DNA of 64,000 nucleotides, from assembly GCA_014656175.1 (NCBI GenBank), contig BNBX01000011.1, positions 85,534 through 149,533 on the forward strand, in the 5' to 3' direction. Positions within the stretch are counted from its first letter, which is position 1, and every line of letters begins with the position of its first letter. Positions 44,050 through 53,092 of the stretch are shown here, in pieces. This stretch comes from Streptomyces werraensis (GTDB taxonomy: Bacteria; Actinomycetota; Actinomycetes; Streptomycetales; Streptomycetaceae). The translations under genes were made by a program, and so were the position numbers. The notes beneath the pieces were generated by a model. The model was not told where the DNA came from. It searched no databases and worked only from the letters and a program-made list of their open reading frames with translations.

Positions 44050-44502
44050 TCAGAAGCTCCAGCTGTAAAGGCGGCCACCCGTACTCACCGCCGACGCCGC
44101 GAGCCGGGCGACTCCTTGCAGGACCGACAGCAGATCATCGTCGGTCATGTCGTCCCCGTCGGCGGATCTGAGCCTCACGGTCCAGCGGCCTGCCAGCTCC
44201 TCCAGCTCGGTGGGGCCGGCGTCGGCCAACGCCCGGGTCAACCGCTGCGGCAGAGCGAACACCTCAACGCCATCGTTCAAGGGGGGAGTGACCCACTCCG
44301 GCCACGACCACCCGAGGAGCTGCTCAAGCGGCGGGATGTCGGCCGAGGGCTTCTCGAAGTACATGTCCCACTCGGCGATGGCACTGTCCGGCTCAATGAA
44401 ACGGCAGGACACCGACGCAAAGGCCCGACCAGGCCCCCGCAGCCGCGTCGCAGCGGCAGTCTCGTCGTCGGGAGCGAGGAAGAACACTATGTCGTGGGCC
44501 AT
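44050..44502 (-). CDS. Hypothetical protein
   Basis: Protein of 150 residues with good codon bias but no family I recognise. It begins IVFFLAPDDETAAATRLRGPG and has a mid-segment with WSWPEW and a C-terminal helix DDDLLSVLQGVARLA. No signal peptide or membrane span is seen. Its composition resembles the small immunity-like or phage-interaction proteins common in Streptomyces accessory segments, but that is only an impression. It is divergent from the nuclease-like gene. Confidence 0.65.
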   Translation of the reverse strand: MAHDIVFFLAPDDETAAATRLRGPGRAFASVSCRFIEPDSAIAEWDMYFEKPSADIPPLEQLLGWSWPEWVTPPLNDGVEVFALPQRLTRALADAGPTELEELAGRWTVRLRSADGDDMTDDDLLSVLQGVARLAASAVSTGGRLYSWSF

Positions 44503-44627
44503 CTCGGCATGATGGCAGCCCCGGCGTCCAGCGCGGTGACAGGTGTCGCGACCAGGGACGCGTGTGTCTCACAGCGGCCTGAAGCGAAGACAGCACGCGT
44601 CCGGCGTTGTCGGTGGCTCCTGGCAGG

Positions 44628-45413
44628 ATGCCCGCCATGCCATCGAGAGACGACAGCGACGAGGCGTACGTGATCGGTCTGTGCGACCGCATCCTCAGCG
44701 AACAGGCTCTGACGCAGCACCGGTTCGACTGGCTGCTGGGCGATCCGGGGGCAGGGGGCCGTCAGGTGAGGCTGCCGGTCGACGCGTACTGGCCGGGCCA
44801 CCGGCTGGTGGTCGAGTACCGGGAGCTCCAGCACGACCAGCCGGTGCCCCACTTCGACAAGCCGGACCGGCTCACGGTGAGCGGTGTCCACCGGGGCGAG
44901 CAGCGGGCCCTGTACGACGCCCGCCGCGACACCGAGATCCCCGCTCACGGCCTGCGGCTGGTCGTGGTCCGGCCGTCCGACCTGGACGCGGACGGGCGCG
45001 GGCGACTGCGGCGCAGCGAGGAGGCCGACCTGGCAGCGCTGCGGAAGCTCCTGGCCCGGGAGAGCGACGAGGACCGGGTCACCGACGCGTTCCGCACCTG
45101 GCTGCTCGGCGAGGGGTGGACGCCGGTCGAGCCCACGGACCGCTGGACCGACCTCGAAGCGGTGCGCGGCGAGGAACGGCTGATCTGCGAGGCCAAGGGC
45201 CGCACCAAGGAGAAGGGCATCGACGCGGACATCGCCTACGGGCAACTGCTGCGCCGCATGACGAGCCATGACGCCCGCATACGGTACGCACTCGTCGTGC
45301 CGTCCTCGTCCGTGGAGGCCGTCGAGCGGGTTCCGGCGCACGTCCGCGAGCTGCTGCGGATCGACGTGTACGAAGTGACGGACGACTGCACAGTGCGTCC
45401 GCTGCTCACGTGA
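44628..45413 (+). CDS. Protein with two PD-(D/E)XK-nuclease-like segments
   Basis: Protein of 261 residues, start at 44628 or 44637. The C-terminal half has a clear PD-(D/E)XK-type core: D175 in RWTDLEAV, then E188-A-K190 in LICEAKGRTK, on predicted consecutive strands, followed by a helix DIAYGQLLRRM. The N-terminal half carries a second, less perfect core: D52 in RLPVDAYWPGHRLVVEYRE with E63 and E66, resembling the DUF559/Vsr-like endonucleases. I do not recognise the combination. It is followed after 68 bases by a Phd/RelE toxin-antitoxin pair, which supports a defence or mobile-DNA role, but this is inference. Confidence 0.65.
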   Translation: MPAMPSRDDSDEAYVIGLCDRILSEQALTQHRFDWLLGDPGAGGRQVRLPVDAYWPGHRLVVEYRELQHDQPVPHFDKPDRLTVSGVHRGEQRALYDARRDTEIPAHGLRLVVVRPSDLDADGRGRLRRSEEADLAALRKLLARESDEDRVTDAFRTWLLGEGWTPVEPTDRWTDLEAVRGEERLICEAKGRTKEKGIDADIAYGQLLRRMTSHDARIRYALVVPSSSVEAVERVPAHVRELLRIDVYEVTDDCTVRPLLT

Positions 45414-45457
45414 CGGGCGACCGGCCGACGGCTTTCACCGGCGTCGACCGCCTCTTC

Positions 45458-45465
45458 ATGTACAT
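45458..45465. promoter_or_regulatory. TGTACA palindrome, candidate antitoxin operator
   Basis: ATGTACAT is a perfect 8-bp palindrome 16 bases before the antitoxin ATG. TGTACA is the known core of the YefM/Phd operator in the E. coli yefM-yoeB system, so autoregulation by this pair is expected. The overlap with a likely -10 region would allow repression. Confidence 0.55.
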
Positions 45466-45481
45466 CTGACACATTCGTGAC

Positions 45482-45763
45482 ATGAGTGAGCCGGTAATCG
45501 AATCCATGGCCGAGGTTCGGAGCCACCTCGCTGATGTCATCGACCGCGCCCGCCGCGAGGAGACGCCGACGATCATCACGCGGCGTGGCAAGCAGGAAGC
45601 TGTCGTGCTCGACATCCAGGAGTACCAGCGGCTGCGCCGGCTCGCCGAAGGCGCCGAAGAGGCGTGGCTCAACCGGCTGGCCGACGAAGCCGAGTCCGAA
45701 GGAACCGACGGATCGGTCTCGCTAGAAGAGATGGCCGCCCTGCTCCGCGACCAGCAGGACTGA
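45482..45763 (+). CDS. Phd/YefM-family antitoxin
   Basis: Antitoxin of 93 residues. The N-terminal Phd/YefM DNA-binding fold is visible in MAEVRSHLADVIDRARREET, TIITRRGKQEAVVLDIQEYQ (about 9-50). The C-terminal half is acidic (EGAEEAWLNRL, ADEAESEGTDG) and should wrap the toxin. It is followed after five bases by the toxin gene, and a TGTACA operator lies upstream. Type II toxin-antitoxin module. Confidence 0.92.
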   Translation: MSEPVIESMAEVRSHLADVIDRARREETPTIITRRGKQEAVVLDIQEYQRLRRLAEGAEEAWLNRLADEAESEGTDGSVSLEEMAALLRDQQD

Positions 45764-45768
45764 CGCGC

Positions 45769-46050
45769 ATGGGGTACGTCACGCGCTTCACCCCGCACGC
45801 CCAGCGGGACATGCTCAAGATCGCGCGCCCGGACGCCCTCCGCATCCTGTATCGCCTGACCGAACTGCAGAAGGCGATGGACGCCGGCGACACGGCGGCG
45901 TTCGATGTGAAGCCCCTCCGGGGTCACGACGCCCGGTGGCGGCTCCGGGTCGGTGACTACCGGGTCGTCCACACGATCGAGGACGGCCGGCTCGTCGTAT
46001 GGATCCTGACCGTGGGAAACCGTCGCGAGGTCCACCGTCAGGTCCCCTGA
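45769..46050 (+). CDS. RelE/ParE-family toxin
   Basis: Toxin of 93 residues of the RelE fold: YVTRFTPHAQRDMLKI (first strand and helix), then KPLRGHDARWRLRVGDYRVVHTIEDGRLVV and the last strand ILTVGNRREVH. The basic residues R and H in the third and fourth strands fit an mRNA-cleaving RelE rather than a gyrase-targeting ParE, but sequence alone does not decide. It lies five bases after the antitoxin gene, in the usual antitoxin-first order. Confidence 0.92.
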   Translation: MGYVTRFTPHAQRDMLKIARPDALRILYRLTELQKAMDAGDTAAFDVKPLRGHDARWRLRVGDYRVVHTIEDGRLVVWILTVGNRREVHRQVP

Positions 46051-46200
46051 GGCGTCAGCGCCTCGCACAGCCCGCTTCGGGCCAACCGGTCCAGCGGCTC
46101 GAGCGGGTTGCCCACAGTTCAACCTCACCCGCGCCGCACGGGACGTGCTGCTCGGCGAGGATTTTCTGGAGGTCGGCGGCTGAGGTGGTGCCCGCGCCGC

Positions 46201-46467
46201 TCAGCCGCCGTCGAAGTGCTCCCGCAGTTCGTCGAGGCAGTCGTCCCCGCCGGACGGGCTGCTGGTCCAGGCCAGCGCCGTGCCGCTCGATCCGCCCCCG
46301 CTCCCCAGGTCCGCCACACGGGCCTCGACCTCCGCGATGTGGTCGGCGCAGTCCGCGTCGGCGGGCGAGGTCGCGGTCAGCGCCTCGGTCGCGGTGAGGC
46401 CGGCCACGCACAGCACCGCCCAGGCGATGAACCAGGCGCGGTGCTTCCTCCGTATCGGGTCTGGCAT
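46201..46467 (-). CDS. Small membrane-anchored hypothetical protein
   Basis: Protein of 88 residues. A basic N terminus (RRKHR) is followed by one span (AWFIAWAVLCVAGLTATEAL, about 11-30), which may be a signal anchor. A short outer part contains two cysteines (DADCADH and DDCLDEL) able to form a disulfide. No family is recognised. The 150 bases between the toxin gene and this gene show no supported gene. Confidence 0.6.
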   Translation of the reverse strand: MPDPIRRKHRAWFIAWAVLCVAGLTATEALTATSPADADCADHIAEVEARVADLGSGGGSSGTALAWTSSPSGGDDCLDELREHFDGG

Positions 46468-46592
46468 GCACGCATCCTAGGTGCGTCAACGGCAGTCGCG
46501 TGTAGGCACCTTGCAACCTTCTCCGCTGTCCGCATGTCCCAGAGAACAGGGGAGGCAAGCCTCCTGAAGAACGCAAGAGGAGGAGGGGCGTC

Positions 46593-47480
46593 ATGGTGAC
46601 CCGTGCCCCGTACCGTTCGCCGCGCGGCCTGGCCGCCGTCGCCACGCTGCTCGCGCTCACCGCCGTCGGCTGTTCCGAGGCGTCCGAGGCCGTCGACGAC
46701 GCCAAGGACGGGGCGAAGAAGGTGGCCCGGCAGCGGTCGGTGTTCTCGCTCGACGTCGGGGACTGCTACAACCCGAACGGCAAGGCGGAGGGCGAGGCGT
46801 ATCTCGTCGAGGTCGTGCCGTGCGACGAGGCCCACCGGGGGGAGGTCGTGGGCGAGTTCGCCCTCGGGGGCGGCCCGAAGCATCCCGGTGACGAGAAGAT
46901 CGCCGGGATCGCCGACGAACGCTGTGCCGCCGAGGCGCAGAAGTACGCCCCGGACACCTGGGCGCTCCCCGCGGGCGTCGGACTGTCGCACTACTCCCCG
47001 ACCAAGGAGAGCTGGGCGACCGGCGACCGTGCCGTGAGCTGCACGTACACCGTGGAGAAGGGGACCTTCAAGGGGTCGCTGGACACCGCGGAGTCCTTCG
47101 GGCCCGACCAGCTCACGTTTCTGAAGGGGTCGAACGCCGTCTACGAGGCCCTGTGGGCCCACCAGCCCGTGACGGACGACGTCGAGGCCGCCCTGAAGGA
47201 CTACAAGGCGCAGGCCGAGGCCGTCGCGGCGGCGCTCGGCACGCACGTCGAGGAACTGGGCGGCATCGACGGCACCGAGGTCGGCAAGCTCCGGACGACG
47301 CTCACCAAGGCGGCCGGCCAGTGGGAGAAGGCCGCGAACGCCCCCGACGCCGACACCTTCTACCTCGCCTACGACCAGGCGTTCACCCTCATCGACCCGA
47401 ACAGGACGGTCCCCGCCCGGAAGGAGCTGGGCCTCGCCGCCACCGTCCCGGCCGAGGACGCGGAGGTCTGGGCGAGCTGA
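46593..47480 (+). CDS. Septum-formation-family lipoprotein
   Basis: Exported lipoprotein of 295 residues. The signal peptide ends in a lipobox LTAVGC (about residues 22-27). The mature part carries two copies of the actinobacterial septum formation domain pattern: VGDCYNPNG...VVPCDEAHRGEVVGEF and ERCAAEAQKYAP...VSCTYT, with paired cysteines. A helical C-terminal third ends in a segment around YLAYDQAFTLIDPNRTV. AGGAGGAGG precedes the ATG. Proteins with this domain are linked to septation in mycobacteria, but the function here is inferred only. Confidence 0.8.
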   Translation: MVTRAPYRSPRGLAAVATLLALTAVGCSEASEAVDDAKDGAKKVARQRSVFSLDVGDCYNPNGKAEGEAYLVEVVPCDEAHRGEVVGEFALGGGPKHPGDEKIAGIADERCAAEAQKYAPDTWALPAGVGLSHYSPTKESWATGDRAVSCTYTVEKGTFKGSLDTAESFGPDQLTFLKGSNAVYEALWAHQPVTDDVEAALKDYKAQAEAVAAALGTHVEELGGIDGTEVGKLRTTLTKAAGQWEKAANAPDADTFYLAYDQAFTLIDPNRTVPARKELGLAATVPAEDAEVWAS

Positions 47481-47633
47481 GGCCGCGGTGCGCGCGAACG
47501 GGTTGCGGGAGCGTTCCCCCGTACAGCGTCTGGTGCATCGCCGTCCCCCTGTCGCTTCGGCCCGCCGTCGTGTCCACAGACTCCGTAGGAGCGCGGTGCG
47601 GTTCCATGATCCGGGGGGCCGGCGCGGGGTACG

Positions 47634-47683
47634 GCGAAGGCCCGGCGGCCGCCGTCCTCGCGGACGGGGCGCCGGGCCTTCGC
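47634..47683. terminator. Bidirectional terminator between lipoprotein gene and groEL1
   Basis: GCGAAGGCCCGGCG (47634-47647) and CGCCGGGCCTTCGC (47670-47683) form a 14-bp stem, with a smaller GTCCTCGCGGAC hairpin in the loop. It lies between convergent genes. Confidence 0.8.
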
Positions 47684-47708
47684 TTCAGGCTCTGGCGACC
47701 TCGGGTCG

Positions 47709-49337
<1,629 letters not shown>

Positions 49338-49372
49338 GGCAGCGGGAGCCCTCTCGGAAATCTAGATGAAAT

Positions 49373-49429
49373 CACTGCGCCCCTGGGCCGCCCGGCTCCT
49401 TGTCGGATGCTGGGGCCAGGGGCGCAGTG
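49373..49429 (-). promoter_or_regulatory. groES-groEL1 intercistronic hairpin
   Basis: CACTGCGCCCCTGG (49373-49386) and CCAGGGGCGCAGTG (49416-49429) are a perfect 14-bp inverted repeat in the 151-base gap of the operon. It could attenuate read-through or be an RNA processing or stabilising site that gives more groES than groEL1. A role is inferred from position only. Confidence 0.6.
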
Positions 49430-49488
49430 TTCGAGCAGAAGTACTTGCTACGAGGTCGGGTTCTCCGGGGCAGGCCCCCGGGGTCCCC

Positions 49489-49797
49489 TTACTTCTCGAC
49501 GATCGCGAGGACGTCGCGGGCCGAGAGGACGAGGTACTCCTCGCCGTTGTACTTGACCTCGGTGCCGCCGTACTTGCTGTACAGAACGACGTCGCCGACC
49601 TTCACGTCGAGCTCGACGCGCTTGCCGTCCTCGAAGCGGCCCGGACCGATGGCCAGGACGACGCCCTCCTGGGGCTTCTCCTTGGCAGTGTCCGGAATGA
49701 CCAGGCCCGAAGCCGTGGTCTGCTCGGCGTCGAGCGGCTGGACCACGATGCGGTCCTCGAGCGGCTTGATGGCAACCTTGGAGCTGGCGGTCGTCAC
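49489..49797 (-). CDS. groES: Co-chaperonin GroES
   Basis: 10-kDa co-chaperonin of 102 residues, full length. IKPLEDRIVVQPLDAEQTTASGLVIPDTAKEKPQEG contains the mobile loop, and the C-terminal VGDVVLYSKYGGTEVKYNGEEYLVLSARDVLAIVEK is standard. First gene of the groES-groEL1 operon, with two CIRCE elements upstream. Confidence 0.97.
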   Translation of the reverse strand: MTTASSKVAIKPLEDRIVVQPLDAEQTTASGLVIPDTAKEKPQEGVVLAIGPGRFEDGKRVELDVKVGDVVLYSKYGGTEVKYNGEEYLVLSARDVLAIVEK

Positions 49798-49895
49798 GAT
49801 CCGACCTCCCCCTTCGGAGATCTCACGGGGTTAACTGTCTGAGGTGGCGACCAGGTCGATCCGTCGTCGCGGGTGCCGGACCTGCCCGTCGCGTT

Positions 49896-49922
49896 TTGGC
49901 ACTCTCCAGGGGGGAGTGCCAG
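49896..49922. promoter_or_regulatory. CIRCE element, proximal
   Basis: TTGGCACTC (49896-49904), a 9-base spacer and GAGTGCCAG (49914-49922). This matches the HrcA operator TTAGCACTC-N9-GAGTGCTAA with a few changes. It lies about 100 bases upstream of groES. Confidence 0.9.
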
Positions 49923-49927
49923 ACCTG

Positions 49928-49957
49928 AGACTATGACCGCGATTAGCACTCGGTCAA
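49928..49957 (-). promoter_or_regulatory. groES promoter
   Basis: On the minus strand TTGACC (49957-49952) and TAGTCT (49933-49928) are spaced by 18 bases. The -35 lies in the spacer of the distal CIRCE and the start point just before the proximal one, so HrcA would block initiation. Confidence 0.7.
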
Positions 49958-49969
49958 GCGGAGTGCCAA
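49943..49969. promoter_or_regulatory. CIRCE element, distal
   Basis: TTAGCACTC (49943-49951), a 9-base spacer and GAGTGCCAA (49961-49969). One half is the exact HrcA consensus. It overlaps the groES promoter. Confidence 0.93.
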
Positions 49970-50043
49970 TTGCCGTGCGGCGCGTCGGGAGGCGGGGGTG
50001 TTTTTCGGGGCGCGTTGTGCGGTGGGCGGTGTTGCTCGGAACG

Positions 50044-50113
50044 CCCGGGGCGCTGCGCCCCCGGACCCCCGCTGTCGGCCTGACGGCCTCGTCCTCAAGC
50101 GCCGGACGGGCTG
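50044..50113. repeat. Dispersed Streptomyces intergenic repeat
   Basis: The stretch containing GCGCCCCCGGACCCCCGCTG (50056-50075), GGCCTGACGGCCTCGTCCTC (50078-50097) and AAGCGCCGGACGGGCTG (50097-50113) is a sequence I have met in many unrelated Streptomyces spacers. Its ends form dyads (CCGGGG...; GGCCTGACGGCC). Here it supplies the stop codon and last residues of the adjacent deacetylase gene. The match is from memory and no second copy is in the window. Confidence 0.6.
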
Positions 50114-50889
50114 GGACTGGCCGCGGCCGGGCTGGGAGCGGCCGGGCGCGTACGGCCGGGGAGGTACTCCTCCAGCCTGCCCACCCTCAAGTCCCGCTCC
50201 TCCAGTTCCGTCAGGAGCCTCGTCGTGCGTTCCGCCAGGGACAAAGGCGGGGCCTCGCCCGAGGGTACGGAGACGATGTCGCCGGGGCGCAGGTGGCGGG
50301 GGCCGTGGGTGTACGTGAGGTGGCCGTCGGGTTCCAGGGTCACGCGCCACAGGACCACCGCGGCGATGCCGCACTCGGCGGCGGCGTGCAGGGTGGCGGT
50401 GTCGTGGCGGCCGTAGGGCGGGCGGAAGAGGCGGGGCCGGATCCCGAAGCGGGCCGCGAGTTTGCGCTGCTGGCCGCAGATCTGGGCGCGCTGGGCGGCG
50501 AGGGGCAGGCCGGGCAGGGCCGGGTGGTCGAGGGTGTGGTTCTGGAGGTTGGCGCCGACCGCGCGCAGGCGGGCGAAGTGGCCGTAGCCAGGGCCCATCA
50601 CGCTGTCGGTGAGGAACATGCTGACCGGCAGCCTGCGCTCGCGCACCAGGTCGATGAAGCGGGGGTCGCGTTCGGCGCCGTCGTCGTAGGTGAGGAAGAC
50701 GACCGGGTCGTCGGTGGTGACGTGGTCGACGACCGGGGGGAGCGGCGCCGGGGCGACGGCGGTGGCCGGCCCGCCGGCGCGGGAGGAGACGTGTCCGGCG
50801 CCGGACGGGGCCGCGCATCCGGCGGTCGCGGCGAGCAGCAGGGCGAGGGCCGCCGGGAGGGGCCCCGGGGCCCCGCGCCGCCGCCTCAC
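50095..50889 (-). CDS. Polysaccharide deacetylase (NodB-type) lipoprotein, copy 1
   Basis: Exported NodB-fold hydrolase of 264 residues, expected to remove N-acetyl groups from peptidoglycan or a related glycan. The GTG at 50889 overlaps the stop of the preceding gene (GTGA), so translation is coupled. A lipoprotein signal ends LLLAATAGC. The NodB motifs are TYDDGAE (motif 1), NHTLDHP (motif 2, H-T-x-D-H metal ligands) and RPPYGRHD (motif 3). Motif 1 is TYDD where most have TFDD. The C-terminal tail (AAASPSPSGA) is encoded by a dispersed repeat and is probably not part of the fold. Confidence 0.9.
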   Translation of the reverse strand: MRRRRGAPGPLPAALALLLAATAGCAAPSGAGHVSSRAGGPATAVAPAPLPPVVDHVTTDDPVVFLTYDDGAERDPRFIDLVRERRLPVSMFLTDSVMGPGYGHFARLRAVGANLQNHTLDHPALPGLPLAAQRAQICGQQRKLAARFGIRPRLFRPPYGRHDTATLHAAAECGIAAVVLWRVTLEPDGHLTYTHGPRHLRPGDIVSVPSGEAPPLSLAERTTRLLTELEERDLRVGRLEEYLPGRTRPAAPSPAAASPSPSGA

Positions 50890-51806
50890 AGGTAGTCCTC
50901 CAGCCTGGCCACGGCGTATCCCTCGGCCGTCACCTTGTCGAGGAAGCGGCGGACCATGTCCCGCATGGTGCCGTCCCAGTCGTCGCGGCCCCGGAAGTGG
51001 GAGAGCACGATGTCGCCCGCGCGGATCCTCCGGTCCCACTCGCGGTACTCCCAGTGGCCGGCGAAGACCTCCTCGTTCCACAGCGGGACGTGGGTGATGC
51101 CGCAGCTCTTGGCGGCGCGCAGGGTCGCCTTGTCGTAGTTCCCGTAGGGCGGGCGGAAGAGGACCGGGCGGGTGCCGTAGCGCTTCTCGATGACGTCCTG
51201 CATGCCGCAGATCTCGCGTTCCTGCTCGGCGCGGGAGAGCGCGGGCAGGTAGGGGTGACGGAGTGTGTGGTTGTGCAGGCTCACGCCCCGCTGCTGCATG
51301 TCCTTGAAGTAGCCGTAGTCGTCGTTGACGACGTAGTCGCTGAGGAAGGCGCTGTAGGGCACCTTCAGCTCGGTCATCATCCGCAGGAACTCGGGGTCCT
51401 TCTCGGCGCCGTCGTCGATGGTGAGGAAGACGACCTTCTCCTCGACGGGGACGGTGGTGAACACCGGCGGGAGTCCCAGCCGTTCGTGGCCGTCGACCTC
51501 GAAGCCGTCGCGGGTGGTGATCCGCGGCTTCTTCGCCGGGGGCGGCGGCGCGGTCAGCGGGACCTTCTTCAGGCCCCAGCGCTTCGCCGCGGCGGCGCGT
51601 GCGGCCTGCGCGGCGCGCAGCTTCTCGGCGTAGGAGTCGAGGGCGCGGGCCGGGGGCGCCTGAAGGGGCTGGCCGCCTGCCGGTTCGACGGTGTCGCCGT
51701 CCTTGCCGCAGCCGGAGGCGAGGGCGGCGAGCGCGAGGGTGGCGAGACCGGTCCGCACCCCCAGCCGCCGCATCCGCTTCTTATCGTTTTGTCCTACTAC
51801 TCGCAT
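50886..51806 (-). CDS. Polysaccharide deacetylase (NodB-type) lipoprotein, copy 2
   Basis: Paralogue of copy 1, 306 residues from the ATG at 51806 (a second in-frame ATG lies at 51773). The lipobox is LASGC after a short signal. A basic/Ala-rich linker (about 50-80) precedes the NodB domain, with TIDDGAE, NHTLRHP and RPPYGNYD as motifs 1-3 and LSHF near the end. It is first of the two-gene unit and divergent from the methyltransferase gene. Two membrane-tethered deacetylases in tandem suggest duplication with division of labour in wall modification, for example lysozyme resistance; this is inference. Confidence 0.9.
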   Translation of the reverse strand: MRVVGQNDKKRMRRLGVRTGLATLALAALASGCGKDGDTVEPAGGQPLQAPPARALDSYAEKLRAAQAARAAAAKRWGLKKVPLTAPPPPAKKPRITTRDGFEVDGHERLGLPPVFTTVPVEEKVVFLTIDDGAEKDPEFLRMMTELKVPYSAFLSDYVVNDDYGYFKDMQQRGVSLHNHTLRHPYLPALSRAEQEREICGMQDVIEKRYGTRPVLFRPPYGNYDKATLRAAKSCGITHVPLWNEEVFAGHWEYREWDRRIRAGDIVLSHFRGRDDWDGTMRDMVRRFLDKVTAEGYAVARLEDYL

Positions 51807-51896
51807 GGAGCCGGATCCTCGCAGCCGCCCGGTCCGCGTCCGGCCCGACACCGCGGCCGGAGGCGCACGGTCCACCGACTGGCCCACAATGACCCG

Positions 51897-53072
51897 GTGA
51901 ACGACCTCGCCCCGCTCCTCACCCCCGAAGGCCGCGCCCTCCTCGACGAGGTGCGCGACACCGACCCGGCGCACGAACTCGCCGTCGCGACCCGGCTGCG
52001 CCGCGACCACCCCGCCGAGCTGGTCTCCGCGGCGCTCGGCCAGGCACGGCTGCGGCAGCGGGCGGTGGCGAAGTTCGGGGAGGAGGACGCGGCGCGGATG
52101 TTCTTCACGCCGAACGGGGTGGAGCAGTCGACCCGGCGCAGCGTCGCCGCGTACCGGGCGGAGCGGCTGCGGGCGGCCGGCGTACGGTCGGTCGCCGACC
52201 TGTGCTGCGGGATCGGCGGGGACGCGGTCGCGCTGGCGCGGGCCGGGATCCGGGTCCTCGCGGTGGACCGGGACCCGCGGGCGGCCGCGGCCGCCCGCGC
52301 CAACGCGGAGGCGCTCGGCCTCGCCGGCCTGATCGAGGTGCGCGAGGCGGACGTGACGGAGGTCGACACGTCCGGCTACGACGCGGTGTTCGTGGACCCG
52401 GCCCGGCGCTCCTCGAAACGCGGCCGCATCTTCGACCCGGAGGCGTACTCGCCTCCCCTGTCCTGGGCGGTGCGGGCGGCGCTGAAGGCGCCCCGGGCCG
52501 CCGCGCTGAAGATCGCGCCCGGCATCCCGCACGACGCGGTCCCGGCCGAGGCCGAGGCGGAGTGGATCTCCGACGGCGGGGACGTGAAGGAGGCGGTCCT
52601 GTGGTTCGGCACCGCCCCCGGCACGGTCCGCGCGACCCTGCTCCCGGGCCCGCACACCCTGGTCTCCCGCGGCCTCCCCGACCCCGGGGTCCGCGCCGTC
52701 GGCCGCTACCTGTACGAGCCCGACGGCGCCGTCATCCGCTCCCACCTGGTGGCCGAGGCCGCCGAGCCCCTCGACGGCGGCCTGATCGACCCGACCATCG
52801 CCTACGTCACCGCGGACACCCTGACCCCGACCCCGTACGCCACGGCGTACGAGATCACGGACCGGCTCCCCTTCAACGTCAAGAAGCTGAAGGCCCTGCT
52901 CCGGGAGCGCGAGGTGGGCGTCCTGACGGTCAAGAAGCGAGGCTCGGCTGTCGAACCGGAGGAGCTCCGCCGCAAGGCGCTCCCGAAGCCGCACGGCACG
53001 GCATCGGTCACGGTCTTCCTGACCCGGGTCTCCGGTGCGCCCACGATGCTGCTGGGCCACCCGGTGCGCTGA
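51897..53072 (+). CDS. THUMP-domain-like class I methyltransferase
   Basis: SAM-dependent methyltransferase-fold protein of 391 residues. The SAM site is ADLCCGIGGDAVALARAG with the acidic VLAVDRDPRAA, and the catalytic-loop region is DAVFVDPARRSS. The C-terminal domain (about 290-391), with LPFNVKKLKALLREREVGVLTVKKRG, is the THUMP-like module annotated in this actinobacterial family. An RNA base methyltransferase is likely but the target is unknown. The GTG at 51897 is six bases after CACAAT (51885-51890), so the mRNA is probably leaderless. Confidence 0.88.
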   Translation: MNDLAPLLTPEGRALLDEVRDTDPAHELAVATRLRRDHPAELVSAALGQARLRQRAVAKFGEEDAARMFFTPNGVEQSTRRSVAAYRAERLRAAGVRSVADLCCGIGGDAVALARAGIRVLAVDRDPRAAAAARANAEALGLAGLIEVREADVTEVDTSGYDAVFVDPARRSSKRGRIFDPEAYSPPLSWAVRAALKAPRAAALKIAPGIPHDAVPAEAEAEWISDGGDVKEAVLWFGTAPGTVRATLLPGPHTLVSRGLPDPGVRAVGRYLYEPDGAVIRSHLVAEAAEPLDGGLIDPTIAYVTADTLTPTPYATAYEITDRLPFNVKKLKALLREREVGVLTVKKRGSAVEPEELRRKALPKPHGTASVTVFLTRVSGAPTMLLGHPVR

Positions 53073-53092
53073 CGCACGCCGGCGCGAAAGGC

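Noticed and set aside
46055..46200. Short minus-strand coding-like segment (SAADLQKILAEQHVPCGAGE)
   Set aside because: It looks a little like a gene remnant, but has no start of its own, no recognisable family and only moderate codon bias.
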